In this document: piece by piece, positions 18,705 to 28,416 of the stretch
How positions within the stretch are numbered: position 1 is the stretch's first letter
Layout: each line of letters opens with the position of its first letter
Assembly (NCBI GenBank): GCA_963764805.1
Contig: CAVXUB010000001.1
Span: 434,001 to 498,000, forward strand
Source of the DNA: CAVXUB01 sp963764805
Lineage (GTDB): Bacteria; Actinomycetota; Acidimicrobiia; Acidimicrobiales; Bog-793
Direction: 5' to 3'
DNA length: 64,000 nucleotides
The notes under the pieces: generated by a model
The model's database searches: none
Told to the model about the DNA's origin: nothing
Seen by the model: only the letters and a program-made list of their open reading frames with translations
Program-made: the position numbers and the translations under genes

Positions 18705-21700
18705 TCAGACGGCCTCTGCCACTTCATCGGGCACCAGCTCCCGCAGAGCCTCTGCGAGGACGGCCGGCGCCATCGCTCCCGCCGGCACGGGGAAGACGAG
18801 CTGCCCCACCTCTTCCTTGTAGATCGCCTTCGGCCACTTGCGGTTCAACCGCACGCGAGCAGAAGCCCGCAGCTTCAGCGGGGAGAGGCGGGCGATGCGG
18901 TCCCCGCCCCGACCCCCGGAGCGCTCGGGCACCACGGTGATCTCGCGCACCCCCGTACGCACGCACTCGGCTCGCAGCCGCGCCTGCCGCCAGCAGAGCC
19001 TCGGCGGCGGCGGGAGGGGACCCGTAGCGGTCCGTCCACTCGGCGCGGATGTCCTCGACGTCCGTCATCGACTTGACGGTGGCCAGGCGCCGGTAGGCCT
19101 CCAGCCGCAGGTCCTCCCGCTCGACGTAGGACGGGCGGCAGGAAGGCGTCGACGCGGCAGGTCGAGCTTGATCTCGGCCGGCTCGGCCGGCACCTCGCCC
19201 TTCAGCTCCGCCACCGCCTCGGCCACCATGCGCACGTAGAGGTCGTAGCCCACCGCCGCGATGTGGCCCGGACTGGTCGGCGCCGAGCAGGTTGCCCGCG
19301 CCGCGGATCTCGAGGTCTCGCATCGCGATCTTGAACCCGCAGCCGAGCTCGGTGTGCTCGCCGATGGTCCGCAGGCGCTCGTACGCCTGCTCCGAGACCG
19401 TCCTCTCGGGCGGGAAGAGGAGGTACGCGTAGGCGCGCTGGCCGGCGCGGCCCACCCGCCCCCGCAGCTGGTGCAGCTGGCCGAGCCCGAGCAGGTCCGC
19501 CCTGTCGACGACCAGGGTGTTGACCGTCGGCATGTCGATGCCGGACTCGATGATCGTGGTGCAGACGAGGACGTCGTAGTGGCCCTCCCAGAAATCGAGC
19601 ACCACCTGCTCGAGCGGGCCCTCGTCCATCTGGCCGTGGGCTACCGCCACCCGCGCCTCCGGCACGAGCTCGCGCACGCGGGCGGCGATCCGCTCGATGT
19701 CCTGCACCCGGTTGTGCACGAAGAAGACCTGCCCCTCGCGCAGCAGCTCGCGGCGTATCGCCTCCGACACCGCGTGCTCGTCGTACTCGCCGACATAGGT
19801 CAGGATCGGCTGGCGGGCGGCCGGCGGGGTGTTGATCAGCGACAGGTCGCGGATCCCGGTCAGGCTCATCTCCAGCGTGCGCGGGATCGGGCTGGCGGTG
19901 AGGGTCAGCACGTCGACGCCGGCGCGAGCCTGCTTGATCGCCTCCTTGTGGCTGACCCCGAAACGCTGCTCCTCGTCCACCACCAACAGCCCCAGGTCCC
20001 GGAACTTGATGTCGCCGCTGAGCAGCCGGTGCGTGCCCACCACGACGTCGACCGACCCGTCGGCGAGCCCGTCGACGACCTTCGCGCGCCTCGCCCGGCG
20101 TCAGGAAGCGGCGACAGCATCTCGACCCTCACCGGGTAAGGGGCGTAGCGGTCGGAGAACGTCTGGAAGTGCTGCTGGGCGAGGAGGGTCGTGGGAACGA
20201 GCACTGCCGCCTGCCGCCCGTCCTGCACCGCCTTGAACACGGCGCGGACCGCCACCTCGGTCTTGCCGAAGCCGACGTCCCCGCAGACCAGCCGATCCAT
20301 CGGGGCCGGCCTCTCCATATCCGCCTTCACGTCCTCGACGGCTCGCAGCTGGTCGGTCGTCTCGGTGTAGGGAAAGGCCTGCTCGAGCTCGTGCTGCCAG
20401 GGGGTGTCGGGCGAGAAGGCGTGGCCGGGCTCGGTGATCCGCTGCCGGTAGAGGACCACCAGCTCCTGCGCCACCTCGCGCGACGGCGGCCCGCACCCGC
20501 GCCTTCTGCTTCTGCCAGTCGGTCCCGCCGAGGCGGCTGAGGGAGGGGCTGTCGCCGCCGCTGTAGGGGGTGATCGCATCGATCTGGTCGGACGGGACGT
20601 ACAGCTTGTCGTCGCCGCGGTACTCGAGCAGGAGGTAGTCGCGGTCGCCCCCGCCGATCGCCCGCTTGACCATCCCGGCGTAGCGCGCCACGCCGTGGAC
20701 GTGGTGCACGACGTAGTCGCCGGGCTGGAGATCGTCGAAGAACCCTTCCACCGGGCGGGCCCGAGGCCGCGCCTGGCGGTGGGCGCGGCGGCGGCCGGTG
20801 AGGTCCGACTCCGCCAGCACGGCGACCTTCGCCGAAGCAAGCACGAAGCCTCTGTCAAGTGCCTGCACCACGACGTGCAGCCCGGGCTGACGAACGTCTC
20901 CGTGCTCGGGCGCATGGCGACCGCCGCCGAAGAGCACGAGCCCCTCCTCGGCGAGCACCGAAGCCGAGCCGCGCCGCGCTCCCCTCGCCGTCGGCGCAGA
21001 CCGCGATCCGGTAGCCGGAGCCCGACAGTTCGGACAGCCGACGCAACAACGCCGTCGGGTCCCCCATCACCGGCGGCCAGCCGGCAGCCACCACGGCAGC
21101 GACGTCGGGCCCCTCGGCGAGAGCCGGCATCGACGCCACGGCGCGCGCCGGCAGCGCGCGAGAAGGCGCTCGTAGGGAAGGTGCAGGCGGGGCACGTCGT
21201 CCACCTGCTCGACGCCCCAGGTCGTCGCCAGGGCCTGCGGCGAGCGCGGCCTCCTCATCGCCGAGCTCGGAAGCCCGGTCCCTGATCCTCCGCGGGTCGA
21301 CGAGCACGACCCTGGCCTCGGCCCCGAGCAGGTCGGTGAACAACCTGTCGTCGGCGACCAACCAGGGCAGCCACGATTCCATCCCGTCGAACGTCAGCCC
21401 CTCGGCGATGCGCTCGAACTGTGCCCGCCCGTAGGGGACCTCGCTGACGAGGTTCGCCGCCCGCGCCGCCAGCTCATCTCCGAGCAGCAGCTCGCGGCAC
21501 CCGTAGATCTCGATCTCGCCGATGTCGCGGACCGAGCGCTGGTCGCCGACGTCGAACTCGGTCAGCCGCTCGACCTCGTCGCCGAACAGGTCGATGCGGA
21601 TCCCTGTCTCCATCGTCGAGGGGAAGACGTCGATGATCCCGCCGCGCACGGCCACCTCGCCCCGGTGCTCCACCTGGTACTCGCGGCGGTAGCCGGCGTG

Positions 21701-22210
21701 CGACCAGCCGCGCGAGCAGCTCCTCGGCGTCGAGGAGGTCTCCCGCCCGCACGACGACCGGCGCCGCCTCATCGACCTCCGGACCGAGCCTCTGCAGCAG
21801 CGCCTTGATCGGGGCGACCACGATCGCGAGCTCTGCACGTCCACCGCGCCTGCAGCCGACGGCGACATCCCGCCGCCTGCAGCCTGGTGCAGGTGCCACA
21901 TCGTGCGCAGGCGGCGGCCCATGGTCTCGACGCTCGGGCTGACACGCTCGAAGGGAAGCGTCTCCCACGCCGGCAGCAAGTCGACCCTGCCGCTCCCCGC
22001 ATAGGCGGCGAGATCGTGCGCCAGATGCTCTGCCTCGCTCGAGGTGGGGGTGGCGACCAGCACCACGGGAGAGGATCCGAGATCGGCCAGGGCCGCCAGG
22101 ACGAAGGCGCGGGCCGGCTCGGGAACCGCCACGACGGCATCGTCGGCGCCGAGCAGCGTCGCCATCGCCGGGTCACCCCGCATCAACACCGGAAGTTGCT
22201 GGAGGCTCAC
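18705..22210 (-). CDS. mfd: Mfd transcription-repair coupling factor, at least nine frameshifts
   Basis: Mfd releases RNA polymerase stalled at DNA lesions and recruits UvrAB. The pieces in order cover the whole protein: the N-terminal UvrB-like region (ATPTSSEAEHLAHDLAAY, RGGIIDVFPSTMETG), the CarD-like RNA polymerase interaction domain (LQPGDYVVHHVHGVARYAGM), Walker A GDVGFGKTEVA, the DEEQ box VVDEEQRFGV, the helicase motifs FVHNRVQDIERIA and QLRGRVGRAGQ, and the C-terminal TRCF domain (RLNRKWPKAIYKEEVGQ). Frame changes fall near 21835, 21710, 21240, 21150, 20965, 20490, 20100, 19262, 19150 and 18960. A start at GTG 22210 gives about 1,165 residues when restored, normal for Mfd. Because every domain is well preserved in some frame, the breaks are best read as uncorrected sequencing indels. 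Confidence 0.9.
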
Positions 22211-22224
22211 CCTCGGCTTCCGCT

Positions 22225-22272
22225 CACTCGTCCGCCCACTCGTCGGGTCACTCGTCCGATCACTCGTCCTTG
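22225..22272. repeat. Four tandem 12-bp repeats between pth and mfd
   Basis: Four copies of a 12-base unit beginning CACTCGTC (at 22225, 22237, 22249 and 22261), varying only in the last four bases. They fill most of the 70-base gap between the pth stop and the mfd start. On the coding strand each unit contains GACGAGTG, so each offers a GTG preceded by a weak GA-rich stretch. They could influence mfd initiation or simply be replication slippage. Confidence 0.75.
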
Positions 22273-22280
22273 CTGATCGC

Positions 22281-22917
22281 TCAGCTCCTGCCGTTGAAGT
22301 TGTTCATCGCCGCCTCGGCCCCGTCGGCGAGGATCGTCTCGACCGCATCGGCCGCAGTCTCGATCGCCACGTCGATGGCCTCGCGCTCCGCCCTGGCCGG
22401 CCGGCGCAGCACGTGATCGATACCCTGCTGGCGCCCGGGAGGCTTGCCGATCCCGATGCGGACGCGGAGGAACTGGCGGCTGTGCAGGTGCGCCTCGATC
22501 GAGCGCAGCCCATTGTGCCCGGCCAGCCCACCACCGTCCTTGACCCTCACGACGCCGGCCGGCAGGTCGAGCTCGTCGTGCACGACGACCAGGCGCGCCG
22601 GCTCGTCCCCACCGAAACGCCGCAGCAGCGCCCTGACAGCCATCCCCGACTCGTTCATGTACGTGGACGGGACGGCCATAGCCAGCAGCCGGCCGCCGAG
22701 GCGGCAGGTCGCCGGCCGAGGCGTGCAGCCCGCGCTCGTGCTTCAACGTGGCGCCGTGCCGGCGCGCCAGCAGCTGGACTGTCTCCGCTCCTGCATTGTG
22801 GCGGGTGCGGTCGTACTCGGACCCCGGGTTGCCGAGCCCGACGACCAGCAGGTCCGCCAGCGCTCCGGACCGTGATCCCTGCTGGTGAGCCCGGAATCGC
22901 CCGATCAGGTTGGGCAA
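22281..22917 (-). CDS. pth: Peptidyl-tRNA hydrolase, frameshifted
   Basis: Cleaves peptidyl-tRNA released from ribosomes. Conserved motifs are VVGLGNPGSEYDRTRHNAG (with the catalytic histidine), PSTYMNESG, VVHDELDLPAG and GGGLAGHNGLRSI. The frame changes near 22700, between the glycine-rich segment after HERGLHASAG and LLAMAVPSTYMNESG. A TTG at 22917 is the first possible start, but the family usually begins only a few residues before LVVGLGNPG, so the true start may be downstream. Restored length is about 200 residues, a little above normal because of this. It follows rplY, as in most actinobacteria. The break is probably a sequence error in an essential gene. Confidence 0.9.
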
Positions 22918-22953
22918 CCTCAGGCTTGGGAGCCGGAGCCGCCGGAGCCGGCG

Positions 22954-23631
22954 TCAGCGCTCGACGCCCCTCGCCACTACCGGGCCTCGCAGCCGCAGCA
23001 CCTTCAGCCTCGGCGGCTGCCTCACCCTCGGCGCCCCCTGCACCCTCGGCCTCCGGCTGCTCGAGCTCCAGAGCGCACGGCGCGCGTGAGCCATGACGAC
23101 GATCGACTCCGGATCGAGGTCGGTCGTGATGTCACTGGGGAGCTTCAAGTCGCCCACCCTGATCGAGTCGCCGATCTGCAGGCCGGAGACGTCGACCTCG
23201 ATGTGGGAGGGGATGCTCCCGGCCTTGGCATTGATCGTGAGCGCCAGCAGCTCCTGGTCGACGCTGCCCTCGGCGTGGCGCACCGCCTCCGCCTCGCCGA
23301 CCATCGTGATCGGGACGTCGGTGGAGATCACCTCGTCGCGACGTACGACCAGGAAGTCGACGTGGGCCACGGTCTTGCGGACGGGGTGCCGCTGCAGCTC
23401 CCGCGCCATCACGAGGTGGCGGGCGTCGCCGAGATCGAGATCGAGCAGGGCGTTGGCCCCGGCCGGCGACCCGAGGGCGTGGCGCAGGTCGGGAGCGTCG
23501 ACGTGGACGGCGATCGGGTCGATGCCGTGGCCGTAGATGACACCCGGCACCCGTCCCCCGTGGCGAAGACGCCGGCTGGCGCTGGAGCCGTGCTCTTGGC
23601 GCCGCTCGGCTGGAATGCGGATCTCGGGCAT
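22954..23631 (-). CDS. rplY: Ribosomal protein bL25 (CTC/TL5 type), C-terminus frameshifted
   Basis: Large-subunit ribosomal protein that binds 5S rRNA. The N-terminal bL25 domain (about 1-90) shows RVPGVIYGHGIDPIAV and LVMARELQRHPVRKTVAHVDF. The C-terminal beta-domain of CTC proteins follows, with VPITMVGEAEAVRHAEG and SGLQIGDSIRVGDLKLP. After VVMAHARRA the open frame becomes basic and unlike the family. The next frame gives LELEQPEAEGAGGAEGEAAA, the acidic tail expected of actinobacterial L25, so the frame breaks near 23062 and the true end may differ from 22954. Its neighbours pth (37 bases downstream) and prs (upstream) are the usual ones. Confidence 0.9.
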   Translation of the reverse strand: MPEIRIPAERRQEHGSSASRRLRHGGRVPGVIYGHGIDPIAVHVDAPDLRHALGSPAGANALLDLDLGDARHLVMARELQRHPVRKTVAHVDFLVVRRDEVISTDVPITMVGEAEAVRHAEGSVDQELLALTINAKAGSIPSHIEVDVSGLQIGDSIRVGDLKLPSDITTDLDPESIVVMAHARRALWSSSSRRPRVQGAPRVRQPPRLKVLRLRGPVVARGVER

Positions 23632-23786
23632 CGGTCGGGGTCTCCTGTGTCGCTTGTCGGTCAGATGTCGGGTGGGACGGATCGTGAAGCGGCCGGCCCC
23701 CCGATCCGGATGTACGGGGCACGGTCCGGGCGCACCGCCGTGCGGACCATCGAGTTTACGCCCTGCCCACGGTTATGGTTGCAGAC

Positions 23787-24243
23787 GTGCACATCTCCGC
23801 CAAGGTCGACTACGCCCTGAGGGCGTTGGCCACCTTGGCCGCCGCCGAGCCGGACCCCCGCACGGCCGACGAGCTGGCGGAGGCCCAGCGGCTGCCGGTG
23901 CGCTTCCTCAGGTCCATCCTGGACGACTTGCGCAGGGGGCACATCGTCTCCAGCCAGCGGGGATCGGAGGGCGGGTACCGTCTGGCCCGGCCGGCGGCGG
24001 AGGTCACGATCGGCGAAGTCGTCCGGCGCCTCGACGGGCCTCTCGCCGAGGTCCGCGGCGAACGGCCCGAGGACGCCGTCTACGAAGGCGCCGCGGAGCA
24101 CCTGCAGACCGTCTGGGTGGCGGTCCGTGCCTGCCTTCGCCGACGTCCTCGACGTGGTAACCCTGGCAGACGTCGTGAGCGGCGACCTGCCGAAGCGGGT
24201 GCGGAACCTCGTCGCCCAGCCGGACGCCTGGCAGCCGCGCTAG
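23787..24243 (+). CDS. Rrf2-family transcriptional regulator, frameshifted
   Basis: About 152 residues when restored. The N-terminus HISAKVDYALRALATLA and the winged-helix segment IVSSQRGSEGGYRLARPAAEVTIGE are typical of Rrf2; GTG 23787 is preferred over ATG 23775 because it aligns with the usual M-x-I-S start. Only one cysteine is visible (near 24132), so the three-cysteine cluster site of IscR/NsrR-type sensors is absent and the signal is unknown. The frame breaks near 24135; the next frame gives VLDVVTLADVVSGDLPKRVRNLV and ends TAG 24243. No Shine-Dalgarno precedes either start, so the mRNA may be leaderless. It lies divergently from rplY and convergent with prs, and is alone on this strand in the block. 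Confidence 0.83.
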
Positions 24244-24281
24244 CCGGAACCGGATCCCGGCCGGTTGGTCGCGGGGAGGAC

Positions 24282-25257
24282 TCAGGTGAGGTTGTGGCCG
24301 CCGAAGATGTCGGAGACGGAGGTGTCCTCGAACACCGCGTCGATGGCGTCGGCGATCAGCGGCGCGACCGAGAGACCTCGATCTTGTCTATGCGGCGCTC
24401 CGTCGGGATGCGGCATCGTGTCGGTGACGACGACCCGTGAGATCGGCGAGACCTTGAGGCGGTCCAGGGCCGGGTCCGAGAGCCGCCGTGCGTGGCCATC
24501 GCCCAGACGTCGGTCGGCCCCCTGCTCGACGAGCCGTTCCGCCGCCGCGCAGATCGTGCCGGCGGTGTCGATCATGTCGTCGATCAGGACGCAGCGGCGG
24601 CCGTCGACGTTGCCGACCACGTTGAGCGCCTCGACCTGGTTGCGTCGTGCCCTGCGGGCGGCGTCTTGTGGACGAAGGCGAGGTCGACGCCGAGCTGCTG
24701 GCGAGAACCGCTCGGCGACCGATGCGGCCGGCGTCGGGCCGACGATCACCAGGTCGACGGCCGACCGTGCGTCGCAGGTAGTCGACGAGGACCGGCGTCG
24801 GCCGTCAGGTGGTCGACGGGCAGTCGAAGAAGCCCTGGATCTGGCCGGAGTGCAGGTCGACGCTCACCATCCGGTCGACGCCCGCCGCCGACGAGCAGGT
24901 CGGCGACGAGCTTGGCGGTGATCGGCTCCCGGCCGGTGGCCTTGCGGTCCTGGCGGGCGTAGCCGTAGTAGGGGCAGACGGCGGTGATCCGCTTGGCCGA
25001 GGCCCGCTTGGCCGCGTCGATCATGATCAGCTGCTCCATGATCGAGTCGTTGACCGGCGTGCGTGGGTCTGGATGATGAACACGTCGGCGCCGCGGATCG
25101 ACTCGCCGTAGCGGCAGTGGATCTCGCCGTTGGCGAAGTCCCGCAGGTTCGCCTCGCCGAGCCGCACGCCCAGCCTGGCGGCGATGTCCCGGGCCAGCCC
25201 GGGGTGCGGCACGCCGCGGAGAAGAGCTCCAGCTTCTCGCGTCGGGACAAGCTCCAT
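24282..25257 (-). CDS. prs: Ribose-phosphate pyrophosphokinase, several frameshifts
   Basis: Makes PRPP from ribose 5-phosphate and ATP for nucleotide, histidine and tryptophan synthesis. The pieces in order give IAARLGVRLGEANLRDFANGE, IMEQLIMIDAAKRASAKRIT, the ATP/ribose-phosphate segment VCPYYGYARQDRKATGREP, the PRPP-binding loop VLIDDMIDTAGTI and the C-terminus SVAPLIADAIDAVFEDTSVS. At least five frame changes are needed, near 25215, 25060, 24885, 24790-24700 and 24670-24380. The start at TTG 25257 (MELVPTR) is preceded by the end of glmU 47 bases away. Restored length is about 320 residues, as expected. Prs is essential, so the damage is most likely in the sequence and not in the organism. 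Confidence 0.88.
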
Positions 25258-25304
25258 TGGTCGCCTCTCTCCTCAGGCGGCTGAGGGCGGCGAGCGGACG
25301 CTGC

Positions 25305-26453
25305 TCAGGCTCCGGTCGTGAGCGCTGAGGCGCTCCTCTTGCCGTCGCCCTGTCCGCGCTCCCCCGGAAGAATGGCCCAGTGACGGTGCCGTGCGCCAGC
25401 CTTGACCCGGGGTCGAGGACGGCAAGCGGGCCGACGGAGCAATCGGCCCCTATCACCGCCCGCTCTGCCGACGTCTGGCGCGACCGCGGCCCGCTCGCCC
25501 ACCATGCAGTCGACGAGGTGGGTGGCGGGGCCGATGATCGCGCCCGAGCGGATCACGGTACGGCCCTGCAGGACCGTTCCCGGCCAGCAGCGCCACGTCC
25601 TCTGCCATCTCCACCGAGGCGTCGATGTAGGTCGCTCGGGATCGACCATCGTCACGCCTCGGCGCATGCACCGTTCGTTGATCCGCGCCCGCAGGACCGC
25701 CTCGGCGGCGGCGAGCTGTGCCCGGTCGTTGACGCCCGCAGCCTCGCTCGGGTCGCGCAGCAGCATCGAGCTCGACGCCGTAGCCCGCCTCGTGGAACAC
25801 CTCGACGACGTCGGTCAGGTAGTGCTCTGCCCCGCGTTCTCCGGCGAGAGCCGCCGCAGCGCGGGGGCCAGCACGCCGTGCCGGAAGCAGTAGATGGAGG
25901 TGCTCGACCTCGCCGATGGCTCGCTCGTCGTCGCTTGCGTCGAGATGCTCGACGACACCGGCCACGCGGCCGTCCTTGGCCCGCACGACCCTGCCGTAGC
26001 CGGCCGGGTGATCCACCTCGGCGGTCAGCAGGGTCGCCGCCGCATCCGCCGCCCGGTGCACCCGCACGAGCCCGGCGATCGTGGCCGGGCGGACGAGCGG
26101 CGTGTCCCCGGGAGGACGATGAGATCCCCCTCCTCGAAGCCGTCGCTGTAGGACTCGGGGAAGCCGGTGAGCGCCACCGCCAGGGCATCACCCGTGCCGC
26201 GGGGAGCCGCCTGCTCGACGAACTCGAGCGCGAGACCGGGCGGGGACTCCGCCTGCACCGTCTTGACGACCGCTGTCGATCCGTGGCCGACGACGATCAC
26301 CACCCGCTCGACGGGCAGCTCGGCGAGCGCGTCGAGCACGTGCAGCACCATCGGCCGGCCGCACAGCCGGTGGAGGGTCTTGGGAACGGCGGACCGCATG
26401 CGGGTATCTCCACCCGCTGCGAGGACGACTGCTGACAACGGCCTTTCACGCAT
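25305..26453 (-). CDS. glmU: GlmU-like UDP-GlcNAc pyrophosphorylase, frameshifted and lacking most of the acetyltransferase domain
   Basis: The uridyltransferase domain is recognisable: SAVVLAAGGDTRMRS, VPKTLHRLCGRPMVLHVLD, AAPRGTGDALAVAL and AGYGRVVRAKDGRVAGVVEH. An aspartate replaces the second glycine of the usual LAAGxGTRM. Then come EVLRARINERCMRRGVTMVDP-type linker sequence and the start of the left-handed beta-helix (VIGADCSVGPLAVLDPGSRL, TVTGPFF). Frame changes occur near 26115, 25890, 25780, 25640-25570 and 25480-25330. The helix stops about 15-30 residues after that point, whereas bifunctional GlmU proteins run about 110 residues farther and carry the acetyltransferase residues there. 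Since prs begins only 47 bases later, the shortening looks genuine. An alternative start is GTG 26468. Confidence 0.82.
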
Positions 26454-26544
26454 CGACGTATTCTCCACTACGGGTGCGAGCGACTGGCGGACCCGACATG
26501 GGGGAACCGCAGGGGGCCAGATCCCGAGGAACAGGAGTGTAGTG

Positions 26545-27700
26545 ATGGACTTCCGCCCGTCGCCCGAGCAGGAGATGCTGCGCGAGTCGGTGGCGAAGAT
26601 CGCCGGTGGTTTCGGGCATTCCTATTACCACGAGAAGGCCGTCACGGGCGGCAAGGCGGACGAGCTGTGGTCGGCGCTCGGCAAGGCCGGCTTCCTCGGT
26701 GTCAACGTTCCTCGAGGAGTATGGCGGCGGCGGGATGGGGATCAGCGAGCTGGCGATCGTCTGCGAGGAAACCGCGGCTGCGGGCTGCCCGCTGCTGTTG
26801 ATGCTCGTCAGCCCGGCGATCTGCGCCTCCCTGCTGGCCAGGTTCGGCAACGAGTCGCAGCGAGCGGAGTGGCTGCCGCGTTTCGCGGGCGGGGAGCTGA
26901 AGATGGCCTTCGCGATCACCGAGCCGGATGCAGGCTCCAACTCGCACCGGATCTCGACCGCTGCCACCCGCGACGGCGACCGGTACCTGCTGCGCGGCAC
27001 CAAGTACTACATCTCGGGGATGGACGAGGCAGAGGCGGTCCTCGTGGTCACCCGCACCGGCACCGACCCGGCCACCGGACGAGCCTCGCTGTCGCTGTTC
27101 GTGGTCGACACCGCTGCCGAGGGCCTCAGCTACGACTTGATCCCGGTCGAGATCACCGCTCCCGAGAAGCAGTTCACCGTCTACTTCGACGATGTCGAGG
27201 TGCCGGCTGAGAGGTTGATCGGCGCCGAGGGGGACGGGCTGCGCCAGGTCTTCCTCGGCCTCAACCCCGAGCGGATCATGAGCGCCGCCGTGTCGAACGG
27301 CATCGGCCGCTACGCGCTCGAGCGCGCCGCCGGCTACGCCCGCGAGCGCAAGGTGTGGGGCGTGCCGATCGGCGCCCACCAGGGCCTCGCCCATCCGCTG
27401 GCGAAGGCGAAGGTGGAGGTGGAGCTCGCCAGGTTGATGGCGCAGAAGGCGGCGTGGGCCTACGACGCCGGGCTGGATGCAGGCGAGGCGGCCAACATGG
27501 CCAAGTACGCGGCGGCGGAAGCCTCGCTGGCGGCCCTCGACCAGGCCATCCAGGTGCATGGCGGCAACGGCCTGGCGACCGAGTTCGGCCTCGCCACGCT
27601 GTGGGGCATGGCCAGGCTGCTGCGCACCGCTCCCGTGAGCCGGGAGATGATCCTCAACTTCGTGGCACAACACTCGCTCGGGCTACCCAAGTCCTACTGA
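26545..27700 (+). CDS. Acyl-CoA dehydrogenase, frameshifted
   Basis: FAD-dependent alpha,beta-dehydrogenation of an acyl-CoA. It starts at ATG 26545 (MDFRPSPEQEMLRESVAKIA) with ACAGGAG upstream. Family motifs: MAFAITEPDAGSNSH (FAD/substrate loop), ISGMDEAEAVLVVTRTG, RKVWGVPIGAHQGLAHPLA and QVHGGNGLATEF. The frame changes near 26708, between KAGFLGVNVP and EEYGGGGMGISEL. Restored length is about 385 residues, normal for the family. The gene faces away from glmU and is followed after two bases by a methyltransferase gene. The chain length of the substrate cannot be told. Confidence 0.92.
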
Positions 27701-27702
27701 CA

Positions 27703-28338
27703 GTGAACCTCCAGCCGTTGGAGCGTGTGATCCCCGTGGCGCCGGGTCGCGGGCCGCGGCCGCCCGAGGAGTACGAGCCGATGCAGGAGGTCACCCGCCA
27801 GATCGCGCTGGAGGGCGGCTGGACGGCCGAGAGGGCGGAGCGGATCCGCCAGCTCTTCGACGGGCTGGCACCCGAGTGGCACACGCGGGGCGGCCCGGAA
27901 CGAGCGGCGCCGGTGGAGGACATGCTGGCGCGGGGAGGGATCGGGCGGGACGGCCGCTGCCTGGAGGTAGGCAGCGGGACGGGCCTGCAGACGCCCCTGC
28001 TGGCGGCGCACTTCCGGGAAGTCGTGTCGATCGACATATCGGCCGAGATGCTGGGTCGCTCGCCGAGAGGGCCGGCGGCGCTCGTGCGGGCGGACACGGC
28101 GGCGCTTCCTTTCCGCGACGGCTCTTTTGCGGCCGTGGTGTGCGTCAATGCGTTCCTGCTCCCGGGCGAGCAGTCCCGCGTCCTCGCCGCCGACGGCGCC
28201 CTCGCCTTCGTCTCGACCGTCGGCGACACCACGCCCATCTACCTGGCCCCCGAGCTCGTGTTGCGAGCTCTGCCCGGCGAGTGGCGCGGCGTGACCTCCG
28301 AGGCCTGCTGGGGCACGTGGACGGTGGCAAGGCGCTGA
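27703..28338 (+). CDS. SAM-dependent methyltransferase (class I)
   Basis: 211 residues from GTG 27703, two bases after the acyl-CoA dehydrogenase stop; ATG 27781 is an alternative start. Motif I CLEVGSGTGLQTPLLA near residue 88 and the following VVSIDISAEMLGRS fit the Rossmann-fold SAM-binding site. ADTAALPFRDGSFAAVVCVN matches motifs II-III. The C-terminal third is short. No substrate can be predicted. The tight spacing suggests one transcript with the upstream gene. Confidence 0.82.
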   Translation: MNLQPLERVIPVAPGRGPRPPEEYEPMQEVTRQIALEGGWTAERAERIRQLFDGLAPEWHTRGGPERAAPVEDMLARGGIGRDGRCLEVGSGTGLQTPLLAAHFREVVSIDISAEMLGRSPRGPAALVRADTAALPFRDGSFAAVVCVNAFLLPGEQSRVLAADGALAFVSTVGDTTPIYLAPELVLRALPGEWRGVTSEACWGTWTVARR

Positions 28339-28416
28339 GGCCGGACGCGGAGGTACCCTCGGTCTCATGACCGAGAACGGCCCGCATTGGCTCTCCACAC
28401 GGTCGGAGGCGGCAGG

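Noticed and set aside
18705..22210. Treating the separate open frames in this stretch as several small genes
   Set aside because: They join in order into one full-length Mfd with every expected domain. Independent genes would not preserve this order.
22225..22272. CRISPR-like array
   Set aside because: Units are only 12 bp with no spacers, and no cas gene is in the window. The same applies to the repeats at 31657 and 45651.
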